Assembly: GCF_018860625.1 (NCBI RefSeq)
Contig: NZ_JAHKQB010000038.1
Span: forward strand, 27,882 to 91,881
Reading direction: 5' to 3'
DNA length: 64,000 nt
DNA from: Paracoccus sp. C2R09
GTDB lineage: Bacteria > Pseudomonadota > Alphaproteobacteria > Rhodobacterales > Rhodobacteraceae
The translations under genes were made by a program, and so were the position numbers. This document shows positions 55,806 to 64,000 of this stretch, one piece after another (positions within the stretch are counted from its first letter, which is position 1; each line of letters begins with the position of its first letter). A model generated the notes under the pieces. That model was not told the DNA's origin, did no database searches, and saw nothing but the letters and a program-made list of their open reading frames with translations.

Positions 55806-58241
55806 TCAGCTGTTCCTCCCGCGTGCCTCGATGATGCGATTGATGGCATCCTCGGTGCTGTAACCCTGTTTCGTGAGCTTGCGGATCTCGGCCACGTCGC
55901 TCGGGCGGGTGGAATAGAGAAGCGCGCGGAACGGATCGACGACGAAGCGCCCGATGCCCATGCCCTCCGATGTCCGCACGAAGATCTCCGAATAGCGCCC
56001 CGGCGATGTCCGCACGGTCTTCAATCGCTCGCAGAGCGCCTTGGAGAATTCCGGGTTGTCGCCGCTTGCCAGCTTGTCGAGCGTGGCCGATTTCTGCTGC
56101 AGCATGATCGTCATGGCGCTGTTGGCGAGGATCGCGCGACCGGTCTGGGTGTCGTGGAGATCGGTCAGAGCCTGGGTCACGATACAGGCCGAGCCGTTAT
56201 ACTTGCGAAAGCGCCGATAGCCCGCCTCGATGAACTTGGCGATCTGCGGCTCGGACATCAGGTCCCATGCCTCGTCGATCAGCATCAGCTTCTTGATGTC
56301 GATCTCGCCCAGATACATGCCGTTCTGGATCTGGTAGATCAGCAGCAGCAGCACGACCGTCTGAAGGTGCTTCTGGTTCTTCAGCTCTTCCAGCTCCAGC
56401 AGCACGAAATTCGACGTGAAGTCGATATTGGACGGGCCATTGAAGTATTTCCCGTACTGGCCGGCGCGGCAGAAGGCCCGCAGCCCGTAGCTGATGTCGG
56501 AGATGCGCTTCTCGCGAAATTCCTTGTCGGCCCCCTCTCCTTGTTCCCGGGCCGTCTCCAGGCAGGCATCCGCGATATGGTCGATGGACAGGTCGGGACC
56601 GTGCAGATCGTATTGCGCGCCGAGGATCTCGCGCAGGTTCGAGGTCTGGAAGTCGTCGAGCCCCTTCTGCGGCGCGGCCATGGTGGCAAGCAGGTGCAGC
56701 AGGATGTCCTGGACCTCTTCGAACTCCTCCTTGGCCGTGAGCGAGGAGAAGGGATTGAGGCAGATGTCGTTGTCCTGCCCGAAGGCCATGAACTGACCGC
56801 CGAGACTTTCATTGAGCTTGACGTAGGACCGGCCCACATCGATGACCCAGACGCGGCCCCCCGTCGCCAGCATCGCGGAGATCATCTCGTTGGAGAAGAA
56901 GGATTTGCCCGCGCCGCTCTCGGCCGAGACGGTGATGTTGTAGTTCGTCCCGCTGTCGAAGGGCGAGAACCCCATGGCCTGCCCCCCGCGCCCGACCAGC
57001 GAGATCATGGGGGTTTTCGTGCCACGCCACTCGAAGAAGACCGGCATGAAGGTCGAGATGGCTTCGGTAAAGTTCATGCGCATCCGTGCGAGGTCGCGCT
57101 GATCGTTCTTCTCGGGGCCGAGGGGCAGATTGGCGCGCAGGTTGTTGAAGGTGACGCCTGCGTCCTCCATGAAGTTGAAGCCCAGCTCGTTGAGATAGGT
57201 CCGCGTGGTGGTCGCATGTCGCTCGGCATCCTGGTCGCTGTCCGAGAACAGCAGGATGTTCATCGAGAAGCGGTGGACCTGTTCGCCCTCCCCGACCATC
57301 TCCATGAGATGCGACCAATCCTCGTGACGATGGCGGTATTCGGGTCGGATGCGTCCGAAGGGACCATCGGCATAGTTGCGGTAATACTGACGGTTCCGTT
57401 CGAGCCGGGGGCGCATCTCCGAGATGTCCTCGAACTTGATCGTGGCCGAGATCATGTGATTGCAGGGAATGCCCCGGTCACCCGAGATCGGATCAATGGA
57501 ATAGCGTTCCGCGATCCCGAAATAGGAGCGCGTCGGGATCTTCTTGGGCGATAGCGAGGTAATCCAGCTGTCGCCCACCCGGACGGCCTTTTCCTTCACG
57601 GTGACGGTGGCGTCGTAATCGAGCACCTGTTCACGGATGAACCGGGAGGGATCGACGGGATTGCGGCCCGTGCGCCAGGAGGCGTTGCGACTGCGGTTGA
57701 GGATCTGGGACAGCTGGTAGGCCAGTTCGGTATCGTTGAAGACGCGTAGCTGGGAAAAGCCGATGGTGCCGAGAACTTCCAGCAGTTCGCGCTTGATCTT
57801 CTTGGCGGCGAGCAGCTCATCCTCGTCGGGCAGCATTTCGGCGGTCGGCATCTTGAAGGAGATGAGCAGGTTCGAGTTGCGCACGGCCAGCCCCGCTACG
57901 CCGCCCGAGGCACCGGCCCGGATGAAGTCGATCGTCTTCGTGGTGGCGGTGGCAATCAGGGGATCGTCGCTGCCCGACCTCTCATCGCGAAGCGCGGTCA
58001 GGTGATCGGAGACATCATCAAGAACGAGCAGGTTGAACTGGAGAAAGGTCCCCTTGGGGTATTCGTATTTCACAAGCTGCGTGAATCGCTTGGCGATGGT
58101 GCTGTCGAAACCCGAAAGCGGCAGGGCGGAGATCGTGAAGCCGATATAGTTGCCGTCCAGCAGGAAGGTCTGGCTCTCGTCATCATAGGCGAGCCAGGGC
58201 AGGTGATCGGGAAGGCGGTTGTAGGGCTTGAAGTCGAACAT
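55806..58241 (-). CDS. traC: TraC-type VirB4-family ATPase of the F-type T4SS
   Basis: Cytoplasmic/inner-membrane ATPase driving pilus assembly, 811 residues, the normal size. The N-terminal domain begins PYNRLPDHLPWLAYDDE; Walker A SAESGAGKSFFS is near residue 440 and Walker B LMLIDEAWDLMS near 652; later motifs ACIVTQALTDL and NSAMTIMLQQK match the VirB4/TraC ATPase core. The ATG at 58241 with GGAG upstream is chosen over the longer frame. Confidence 0.95.
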   Translation of the reverse strand: MFDFKPYNRLPDHLPWLAYDDESQTFLLDGNYIGFTISALPLSGFDSTIAKRFTQLVKYEYPKGTFLQFNLLVLDDVSDHLTALRDERSGSDDPLIATATTKTIDFIRAGASGGVAGLAVRNSNLLISFKMPTAEMLPDEDELLAAKKIKRELLEVLGTIGFSQLRVFNDTELAYQLSQILNRSRNASWRTGRNPVDPSRFIREQVLDYDATVTVKEKAVRVGDSWITSLSPKKIPTRSYFGIAERYSIDPISGDRGIPCNHMISATIKFEDISEMRPRLERNRQYYRNYADGPFGRIRPEYRHRHEDWSHLMEMVGEGEQVHRFSMNILLFSDSDQDAERHATTTRTYLNELGFNFMEDAGVTFNNLRANLPLGPEKNDQRDLARMRMNFTEAISTFMPVFFEWRGTKTPMISLVGRGGQAMGFSPFDSGTNYNITVSAESGAGKSFFSNEMISAMLATGGRVWVIDVGRSYVKLNESLGGQFMAFGQDNDICLNPFSSLTAKEEFEEVQDILLHLLATMAAPQKGLDDFQTSNLREILGAQYDLHGPDLSIDHIADACLETAREQGEGADKEFREKRISDISYGLRAFCRAGQYGKYFNGPSNIDFTSNFVLLELEELKNQKHLQTVVLLLLIYQIQNGMYLGEIDIKKLMLIDEAWDLMSEPQIAKFIEAGYRRFRKYNGSACIVTQALTDLHDTQTGRAILANSAMTIMLQQKSATLDKLASGDNPEFSKALCERLKTVRTSPGRYSEIFVRTSEGMGIGRFVVDPFRALLYSTRPSDVAEIRKLTKQGYSTEDAINRIIEARGRNS

Positions 58242-58266
58242 GTGTTTGATCTCCGTCCAGGCTGGT

Positions 58267-59037
58267 TCAGTTGGTCGCGAGGAAGGTGCGCAGGCTTGGA
58301 GGCATGCCACGAGAGACGCCGCCCTCGGCGCCGATGATGTAGGGAACCCCCGTCACGCCCAGCATCTGCGACAGGATGGTGCGTTGCAGGACGGGCTGGA
58401 TGTCGCAATTCTCGGGAATCTGCGCCGCCATCATCCAGCGGCTGTTCTTGTGGAGAAGCGCCTCGATCGCAGCGTCCCGGTCCTGCGAACAGCTCAGCGC
58501 ATTGACCGCGCGCGTGGAATTGTCGCCCAGGAAGGGCACGGTCATGATCGTGAAGGTATAATCCTCCTGGTAGGAGGGATCGCTCACCAGTTCGTCGAAG
58601 AGCTGGCCGCAATATGGGCAGAAGGGATCGACGAACATCGTGACCTTGCGCGGGCCATGGCCGTAGTAGAAGGGATCGACATCCTCGTCCTTCAGCCCGA
58701 GATCGGCGAGGTTCACGTTCTTCATGGAGGCTTGCAGATCATCCATCGTCTGGATCGTCTCGCCGATCCATGTGTCGAAGATCACGCCGCGCATCACGAA
58801 GCGCCCGTTCTGGCTCATGTAGGCCACGCCGTCGCGCCCGTGGAAGGTCACGGCATGGGTGAAGGGAGAGACCAGTTCCTGGGTCTCCCGGATCTGGTCC
58901 TTGCTGACGCGCGTGTCGGCATCGGGATTGGTCAGATCGGAGATATAGGGAAACCCGGCCCCGTCCTGCGCCACGCTCACGCCTGCCGACATGAAGGTGA
59001 GCAGCATCCCTCCCATTAGTCTTTTCGCTTTGATCAT
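58267..59037 (-). CDS. DsbC-like periplasmic thiol-disulfide isomerase of the tra operon
   Basis: 256 residues with a signal peptide ending near SVAQD. Thioredoxin fold with active site FVDPFCPYCGQLF (Cys140, Cys143) and cis-Pro segment GVTGVPYIIG. Equivalent to the DsbC/TrbB proteins of F-like systems that fold cysteine-rich TraN, TraU and others, consistent with the many cysteines encoded downstream in this operon. 25 bases upstream of traC. Confidence 0.9.
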   Translation of the reverse strand: MIKAKRLMGGMLLTFMSAGVSVAQDGAGFPYISDLTNPDADTRVSKDQIRETQELVSPFTHAVTFHGRDGVAYMSQNGRFVMRGVIFDTWIGETIQTMDDLQASMKNVNLADLGLKDEDVDPFYYGHGPRKVTMFVDPFCPYCGQLFDELVSDPSYQEDYTFTIMTVPFLGDNSTRAVNALSCSQDRDAAIEALLHKNSRWMMAAQIPENCDIQPVLQRTILSQMLGVTGVPYIIGAEGGVSRGMPPSLRTFLATN

Positions 59038-59161
59038 GGCGCACCTTTGGTAAAAAAGAGGGGCTGCGAGCGTTTCGCCCGCAGCCCCGCACCGCCCCTG
59101 GAGATTGCAGTCGTTGGGGGCGATCGTCGTGGAGTGAGCCGTTTTTGGTAACGGCTCACTT

Positions 59162-59554
59162 TCAGCCGGGAACAGCGGCGGTGAAGCTGGGCATCCCGAT
59201 CGAAGCAGGGGCTTTGACGGCGGCCGGCGCTTCGATCTCGACGGTGGTTTCCGACATGGTGGCCGAGAGCACGTTGTCGAGGATGGTCGGCGTGATGATC
59301 AGGCCGAAGGCGACCGCGATCGAGACGCCGCAGGCCATCAGGTTCTGACGCGCGATGCCCATGAACAGGCCGACCAGCAGGAAGGCGATGGCGAGCGCGC
59401 GGCCGAAGTAGCCGTTGATCCATTCCGTCAGCATCGTGTAGGCGGCTTGGAACTCCGTGCCGGTGGTGCCGGCATGGGCCGTGGCCTGCAGGCCGATGAC
59501 AGCGACGGCCGAGACGCAGGCGAGCTTGATGGTTTTCCTGGTGGTGTCGAACAT
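59162..59554 (-). CDS. traA: Candidate F-type pilin (TraA-like)
   Basis: 130 residues: signal peptide (residues about 1-27, ending TAHAG), then two hydrophobic helices (ALAIAFLLVGLFMGIARQN and LMACGVSIAVAFGLIITPTIL) separated by a short basic turn, the hairpin layout of F pilin, and a 35-residue C-terminal tail. Start at 59554 keeps a normal signal; 59575 is possible. Its place between traV and dsbC, not at the head of the operon as in F, is unusual. Confidence 0.72.
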   Translation of the reverse strand: MFDTTRKTIKLACVSAVAVIGLQATAHAGTTGTEFQAAYTMLTEWINGYFGRALAIAFLLVGLFMGIARQNLMACGVSIAVAFGLIITPTILDNVLSATMSETTVEIEAPAAVKAPASIGMPSFTAAVPG

Positions 59555-59615
59555 TCCGATAGTCCCTGTGAACATGGCCGGCCGATAATTCGGGCCACCG
59601 GCCGGTTATCCGCCG

Positions 59616-59891
59616 TCAGTTCTCGAGAAAGACGTGGCCCGAATTCTGAAGCACCCCGTTCGGATCGCGCATCGGCGCGACCCAGACCCTCAACACGTCC
59701 TCGCGCTGAAGGGCGCGGTCGGAGGGGGGTGGGGAGACAGGTCCGTCCGTGGCCTTCGCAGCCTCGCGGACGCTCATGCAGCTCTCGGGATCCCTGTCGC
59801 ATCGCCCCTGGCTTTCACCCGGCACCATGTTGCCGCCGGTGCAGGCGCCGAGCACGGCGAGCGTTGCGAAGGAAAGGATGAGCTTGTGCAT
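59616..59891 (-). CDS. traV: TraV-type outer-membrane lipoprotein
   Basis: 91 residues with lipobox LGAC (lipidated Cys17) and the TGGNMVPGES sequence typical of the start of TraV. It anchors the TraK-TraB-TraV core in the outer membrane. Shorter than F TraV (171) but carries conserved cysteines (CDRDPESC). C-terminal VLRVWVAPMRDPNGVLQNSGHVFLE is the part proposed to bind TraK. Confidence 0.82.
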   Translation of the reverse strand: MHKLILSFATLAVLGACTGGNMVPGESQGRCDRDPESCMSVREAAKATDGPVSPPPSDRALQREDVLRVWVAPMRDPNGVLQNSGHVFLEN

Positions 59892-59895
59892 GATC

Positions 59896-61203
59896 TTAAC
59901 CCTTGAATTTCACGGTGAGCCCTTCGGTCAGGACCACATCGACCCATCGACCGTTGGGGATCTCGATGACCGGGAAGGTCTGCTCGGCCAGGTTGAGATA
60001 GTATTCGGTGAGGAGGTCGAAGCCTTCGGATGCCCCGCTGATCGCCCCGCCCTCGGCACCGCCGCTTGCGCTCGCGCCCCCGAGGAAGACGCTTCCCGCC
60101 GACTGGTCCTGGAAGCTCGACAGGATGCCTTGGGCAAGGGCTGCACCCGTCGCGCTGGCAAGGACGCGGCCGGAGCGGCTGACAAGGGTTCCGCGCACCC
60201 CGTTCTTGCCATCCTCGCCCGTCACGAAGAACTTCACCTGCCCCTCGATCGCGCTGTTATCCGCGAGGATGCAGCTGACCACTTCGCCGCGAATGTTCAC
60301 GCGCTCGGAGGACAGCTCGCCATAAGCCGATCCGAGAAGGTGGCATTCCTTGACATCCGCCCATGCGTAATTGGGCATGAAGGCTTCCTTCTTGATCCGC
60401 ATCAGAACCGGCACGGGCTGGGATTGCGCCCGCGCACCCGTGGGCGCATCGAGGCCCGTGAGCAGCATGGCCGTCAGGATCGATCCTGCCGGGATGTTGA
60501 GATCGGGTACGTTCGAATGCGGCTCGGGCCGAGCCCCCCGCTCGGGCGCGGCCTTCTCCTCGGACCGATAGACCGCGATCCGGGGTGCCGGCATGGCCGG
60601 CTGCGAAGCCGCCTGCTGTTGCTGAACGGGATCGGGCTGCCTGTAGATGCTTTCGCGCCGATCCCGTTCCTGCCGCTCGCGTTCAGCGCGGCGCGCGGCC
60701 TCTGCAGCTTCCAGACGGCGCCGTTCATTCTGCGCGTCAATCTGTTCCGTCAGCTGCCTGATCCGCCTGTTGGTCGCATCGACCTGCTGAGTGGCGGGAT
60801 CACTCTCCGTCTCTTCTCCGACCGCGGCGGGCGCGGCGGATTGCTGTCCGAGGGCATCCTCGATCAGCTTGTTCATGCGTGTCTCGTTGTCGGCTTGCAT
60901 CCGTTCCACGAGACTGGTCAGGGTGCCGACCTGCTCGGTGATGCGCGCCAGGGTGTCGTTCTGCTCCTTCGAGCTGGTTTCACGACCCGCTTCGAGATCG
61001 GCCAATCGGCGGGAGAGACCTTCGAGCGAGACGCTGCGCGTATCCACGTTCCCGGTCAGGCTGATCTGCTCAGGTTCGCGGATGGCCGGGGCCTTTTCCG
61101 TCTGCAGGGTGGAGACGTAGACGGCCAGGGCACCGGCAAGGCCGAGACCCCCGTAGATGAGGTATTTCTTGGCCTTCGGCGAGAGGGGTTTCTTCTCGGC
61201 CAT
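59896..61203 (-). CDS. traB: TraB-type (VirB10-like) envelope-spanning core protein
   Basis: 435 residues: cytoplasmic start, one transmembrane helix at about 15-32, a long charged, coiled-coil and Pro-rich periplasmic part (about 60-225, with QQQQ and arginine-rich helix), and the C-terminal beta-barrel domain (IPAGSILTAMLLTGLDAPTG near 237-256, CHLLGSAYGELSSERVNIR near 290). Links inner and outer membranes with TraK and TraV. ATG at 61203 sits one base from the traK stop. Confidence 0.92.
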   Translation of the reverse strand: MAEKKPLSPKAKKYLIYGGLGLAGALAVYVSTLQTEKAPAIREPEQISLTGNVDTRSVSLEGLSRRLADLEAGRETSSKEQNDTLARITEQVGTLTSLVERMQADNETRMNKLIEDALGQQSAAPAAVGEETESDPATQQVDATNRRIRQLTEQIDAQNERRRLEAAEAARRAERERQERDRRESIYRQPDPVQQQQAASQPAMPAPRIAVYRSEEKAAPERGARPEPHSNVPDLNIPAGSILTAMLLTGLDAPTGARAQSQPVPVLMRIKKEAFMPNYAWADVKECHLLGSAYGELSSERVNIRGEVVSCILADNSAIEGQVKFFVTGEDGKNGVRGTLVSRSGRVLASATGAALAQGILSSFQDQSAGSVFLGGASASGGAEGGAISGASEGFDLLTEYYLNLAEQTFPVIEIPNGRWVDVVLTEGLTVKFKG

Positions 61204-61204
61204 G

Positions 61205-62533
61205 TCAGTTCCCTCCCCGGCGCGCGGACTGGATCGCCGCATTCGGGCGTCGGATCAGCACGTAGAAATCTGCAGGATGTTCGCGGCTGATCTGGGTGCG
61301 GGGGGCGAAGGCCACGGCCAGTGTCTGGGGATGACGTGCGCACCATTGTTCATTCAGATCGACGGTCTGATTGGCCTCGGCCATGCCGCGCACGAGAATA
61401 TATTCGTTCGAGGCGATCCCGGATCCCTGCCGGAAGCTGAAGCGCACACCGGAATGCGCGCAGAATGCTTCGGCTTCGAAACCCTGCAGGGAGATGTTGC
61501 CAAAGCCCGCAGGCAGTTCGCCGCGTGAATAGGCTTGGATCAGATGCGCGACGGTATTGGTGGCGCGGCGCGGTTCCGGGGCGCGGCGCACACCGCTCGT
61601 ATTGGCGCGGGGCGCTTGTGATGCGGCGGGCTTGCTGGGCGCATTCTTGGCCTCGATGGCCGCGGCATGGCGCTCGACGTCCCTCATGGCAGTGGACGGC
61701 AGCGTGATGCGGACCTGGCGCGGAGCGATGCGCTGCGGCACGAGGCTGACCACGATCGCGGGATCGGGATAGCCCTTGTCGTGGATGAACAGCGTGACTG
61801 GCTGGGTCACCGAGACATAGACGAAATTCTGATCGAACTCGACGGTCATGGCATCGGCCGCAGATGCCGAGCGGACCATGGGATCCTTGAATGGGGTCTC
61901 GATCCGGTTGAGGTGGCCCATCGCCATCGGCATGATCTCGGTGCGCCCGGGTATGGAAGCCACCACGGGCGGCAACACGAAATCTTCCTCAACGATGCTT
62001 TGATCGTTCTCGGCGGCGGCACCGTCATCAGCGGCAGGGGCGTCACGCCCGTCTGCAATGTCGGCGGGAAGGCTTGCGCCATTCTCCTCGCCCGTCGCTG
62101 TTTCGCGCGCGGCGGCAGCCTCGGAGATCGCACTGCCTGTCCGCTGGCGCGCGCTACCCGTCTCGGGATCATCCGAACCCTCTCCCCGGTCGTCGTCGTC
62201 GCCGCCAAGCGCATCGGTGAGAACATTCGTGGCAGTCTCTACCGGCGTCATGCTGTCGCGCGGATCCTCTTCCTGCCCTGCCATCGGATCCTGCGTCAAA
62301 CTGCGAAGGCTGCCATCGGGCAAGGTATAGACTTGCGCGATGGTGCCGGGATCGCCTGGCAAGGGCATGCGCTCGCAGCTTTCCACTTCGAAATCGAGGG
62401 ACCACGATCTGCAGCTGGCATCACCCGCGGGCTCGAAGGATCCCGAGCGGATGCGGCTGCTTTCCTGAGCGGCGGCGGCTGATGTCAGCAGGAGGGTCAG
62501 GGCTGCGCTGTGAAGCAGGATACGGCGGCTCAT
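61205..62533 (-). CDS. traK: TraK-type (VirB9-like) secretin protein with an inserted linker
   Basis: 442 residues with signal peptide (about 1-22). The C-terminal secretin-like part contains LPSTAMRDVERHAA, HLIQAYSRGELPAGF and the terminal VAFAPRTQISREHPADFYVLI. It is much longer than F TraK (about 240); the extra length is a low-complexity acidic segment (about 70-175, GGDDDDRGEGSDD, many Ala/Glu) rather than a second domain. Stop and start overlaps with traB and traE fit one operon. Confidence 0.82.
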   Translation of the reverse strand: MSRRILLHSAALTLLLTSAAAAQESSRIRSGSFEPAGDASCRSWSLDFEVESCERMPLPGDPGTIAQVYTLPDGSLRSLTQDPMAGQEEDPRDSMTPVETATNVLTDALGGDDDDRGEGSDDPETGSARQRTGSAISEAAAARETATGEENGASLPADIADGRDAPAADDGAAAENDQSIVEEDFVLPPVVASIPGRTEIMPMAMGHLNRIETPFKDPMVRSASAADAMTVEFDQNFVYVSVTQPVTLFIHDKGYPDPAIVVSLVPQRIAPRQVRITLPSTAMRDVERHAAAIEAKNAPSKPAASQAPRANTSGVRRAPEPRRATNTVAHLIQAYSRGELPAGFGNISLQGFEAEAFCAHSGVRFSFRQGSGIASNEYILVRGMAEANQTVDLNEQWCARHPQTLAVAFAPRTQISREHPADFYVLIRRPNAAIQSARRGGN

Positions 62534-63153
62534 CTTGCGGCCCTTTCCTGCGCTTCACGCTTGTCCATCTCCTGATCGCGGGTTTCCGCGGTCATGGGCT
62601 TGCCTTCGTAGATGGCATAGCTGTCGAGGTAGATGCGCAGCCGCTCGGTCGTGAAGCCCAGCTCGTAGGTCATCTGCTTGTCGACCGCGCGGCGCAGCCC
62701 GGGACCGCCGATGCTCTGGGTGCCCGTCACGAAGAAGCGGTTCAGCTCCGGGTCGTAGATGACCGCGCGCGGCGTGAAGGTGACGATGGCATTGTCGCGG
62801 ACGATGTTCTGGATCTCGACATCGACCGTGGACATCAGCTTGCGGTAAAGCGCGGGTGTCGAGATCCGCTCGAACTCGCCACGGACGAAATCCGCATTGC
62901 CGGGCGTGATGTTGCCGGCCAGCATGGCGACCGACCATGCCCATTGCTGATAGTAGTCCCTGTTCGCGCGACCGTTGATGAACTCGATCGTCTCGTTCTG
63001 GAAGGGCGGCACCAGGATCACCGCCTCATCGCGGGTCGCAAGGGTGAACTGCATCCAGCACATGCTGATCATCAGCGCGCCGGTCGCGACCTTCAGGATC
63101 GTGTTGTCGAAACTGATCTGTCGGAAGGTCCTTGCCGCCCTTTCCGTCTTCAC
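62530..63153 (-). CDS. traE: TraE-type (VirB5/VirB8-like) pilus assembly protein
   Basis: 207 residues: one N-terminal membrane helix at about 22-40, then a periplasmic VirB8-like domain with the conserved pattern YYQQWAWSVAMLAGNITPGNADFV near 67-90 and RAVIYDPELNRFFVTG near 128-143. Coupled to traL by ATGA overlap and to traK by ATGA. Confidence 0.9.
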   Translation of the reverse strand: MKTERAARTFRQISFDNTILKVATGALMISMCWMQFTLATRDEAVILVPPFQNETIEFINGRANRDYYQQWAWSVAMLAGNITPGNADFVRGEFERISTPALYRKLMSTVDVEIQNIVRDNAIVTFTPRAVIYDPELNRFFVTGTQSIGGPGLRRAVDKQMTYELGFTTERLRIYLDSYAIYEGKPMTAETRDQEMDKREAQERAAR

Positions 63154-63431
63154 GGCCGGAACTCCCGATCGAGCCCATGGGGTGTCGCGCGCCCGGACAT
63201 GATGGGGAGGCCGATGAAGTAGCAGCGGTGGCGGAGATAGCCGTCAGGCTTCTTGTCCGCGAACTTGTTGATGAAGCTTCCGAGAAAGAGACCGACCGCG
63301 CCGCACAGGAACGAATGGCCGATGATCACGCCGACAATGGTGAACCCGATGAAGGCGAAGATCTGGCTGGCATTGAAGACCAATGCCAGCGGTGGTGCAT
63401 CAAGTGTCTGCGGTATCCGAATTTCGTCCAT
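63150..63431 (-). CDS. traL: TraL-type (VirB3-like) membrane protein
   Basis: 93 residues; the start IRIPQTLDAPPLALVF and the hydrophobic segment IFAFIGFTIVGVIIGHSFLCGAVGLFLG are typical of TraL/VirB3. The basic C-terminus (KFADKKPDGYLRHRCYFIGLP) also matches. Its start lies inside the end of orf140 (32-base overlap). Confidence 0.9.
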   Translation of the reverse strand: MDEIRIPQTLDAPPLALVFNASQIFAFIGFTIVGVIIGHSFLCGAVGLFLGSFINKFADKKPDGYLRHRCYFIGLPIMSGRATPHGLDREFRP

Positions 63432-63822
63432 CAGTGCCCGCCCGGTCTGGGCTCAGCGCCGAAAGGAGTCTCTGCCGCTCCACTTCCATGAGAGGTGCCT
63501 GCATGATGGGATTGTCCAACATGTAGGTCTCTATCAGGACATCCTTGATCCTTTGTACGGGACCGTCTGCAGGATAAAGGCTGATCATTGCCACGTTCGG
63601 CTTGAAAACCGCGAGGAAGTCTTCAACGGCGACAAAGCGGGCAAAACGCCTGAACATCTTGCCATTTGCCTGAACCACCATCCCGATGGGCCGACCATTG
63701 GCGAGTGAAAGACCGAGAATGTAGCTGTACTTTCCGGTCGTGTCTTCCGTCCTGATCACATGAGCGACGTAGATACCTCCCAGGCCAAGGTTCGCAACAT
63801 TCCGTGTCGTCGTGGTCAGCAT
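63400..63822 (-). CDS. Uncharacterised protein at the head of the tra operon (orf140)
   Basis: 140 residues, not recognised. It has no signal peptide or obvious membrane helix; mixed alpha/beta composition with ILGLSLANGRPIGMVVQANGKMFRRFARFVAVEDFLAVF and a C-terminal helix. AGGTAGGA precedes the ATG. As the first gene of the F-type T4SS operon it could be a regulator, a cytoplasmic factor or unrelated. Confidence 0.55.
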   Translation of the reverse strand: MLTTTTRNVANLGLGGIYVAHVIRTEDTTGKYSYILGLSLANGRPIGMVVQANGKMFRRFARFVAVEDFLAVFKPNVAMISLYPADGPVQRIKDVLIETYMLDNPIMQAPLMEVERQRLLSALSPDRAGTDGRNSDTADT

Positions 63823-64000
63823 CTGAAGTTCCTACCTGAAAGGCCCTAGCACCCTTCGCGTTAACCGGCAGGACTGTCGTAATCAACCATCCACTTGCAT
63901 CATGGATTACCACAAGTGCTGAAGACATCAAGCATGTTAACAGGTCCGATTGACTATTAATAAATACACAATGCAATCTGTCTGACCTGCCCCCCGCGAA
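63823..64000. promoter_or_regulatory. Upstream region of the tra operon
   Basis: 178 bases of non-coding, partly AT-rich DNA before orf140, so the tra promoter probably lies here. It holds two GTTAAC palindromes (63862-63867 and 63935-63940 region) and an AT-rich stretch TATTAATAAATAC near 63954. No promoter can be assigned firmly. Confidence 0.3.

Noticed and set aside
55713..57554. 613-codon plus-strand frame opposite traC
   Set aside because: Antisense shadow of the VirB4-type ATPase.

Overview
The window looks like part of an alphaproteobacterial replicon, probably from the Rhodobacterales/Paracoccus-Roseobacter kind and probably an extrachromosomal replicon or chromid. The basis is high GC, a RepC-family replication initiator, many solute-binding transporters (ABC, TRAP and tripartite tricarboxylate types) and an F-type conjugation cluster of the alphaproteobacterial layout. 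The species assignment is inference. I saw no rRNA, tRNA, CRISPR array or intact insertion sequence.

Region 1 (1-38.4 kb) is accessory catabolism. It opens with the end of an acyl-CoA/branched-chain-type cluster (livM-type permease, acyl-CoA dehydrogenase, MDR oxidoreductase, AMP-forming acyl-CoA ligase). Next is a leftward BMP-type (nucleoside-like) ABC importer operon with a built-in amidase and a CodA-like amidohydrolase at its head. A rightward operon beside a GntR/FCD regulator encodes a hydantoinase/dihydropyrimidinase, a two-cysteine racemase/isomerase, a TRAP transporter, a cyclase-family hydrolase, a PuuE-like deacetylase and a second amidase. A leftward PotABCD-like importer is translationally coupled to a hydantoin/allantoin-type racemase. 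The common theme is uptake and ring opening of cyclic ureides or amides, with stereochemical control. Finally, a leftward operon next to an IclR regulator joins a TctBAC importer, two Cys-type sulfatases, a ClC anion channel and a formylglycine-generating enzyme. It reads as a self-contained module for importing and desulfating an organic sulfate ester.

Region 2 (38.4-48.7 kb) is a patchwork: an integrase tail, a GFA-family gene, a frameshifted alpha/beta hydrolase, an SDR gene divergent from an AraC regulator, a low-GC two-gene module (an Apea-like HEPN protein and an unknown partner) behind two striking palindromes, a LysR remnant, AT-rich DNA, and a lone repC with a candidate counter-transcribed RNA upstream.

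Region 3 (48.7-63.8 kb) is one long leftward F-type type IV secretion operon: orf140-traL-traE-traK-traB-traV-traA(pilin)-dsbC-traC-trbI-traF(S26)-trbC/traW fusion-orf115-orf130-traU-traN. Genes are mostly coupled by ATGA or TGATG overlaps. No traF(F)/traH/traG, coupling protein or relaxase lies in the window. They must lie beyond 64 kb or be absent.
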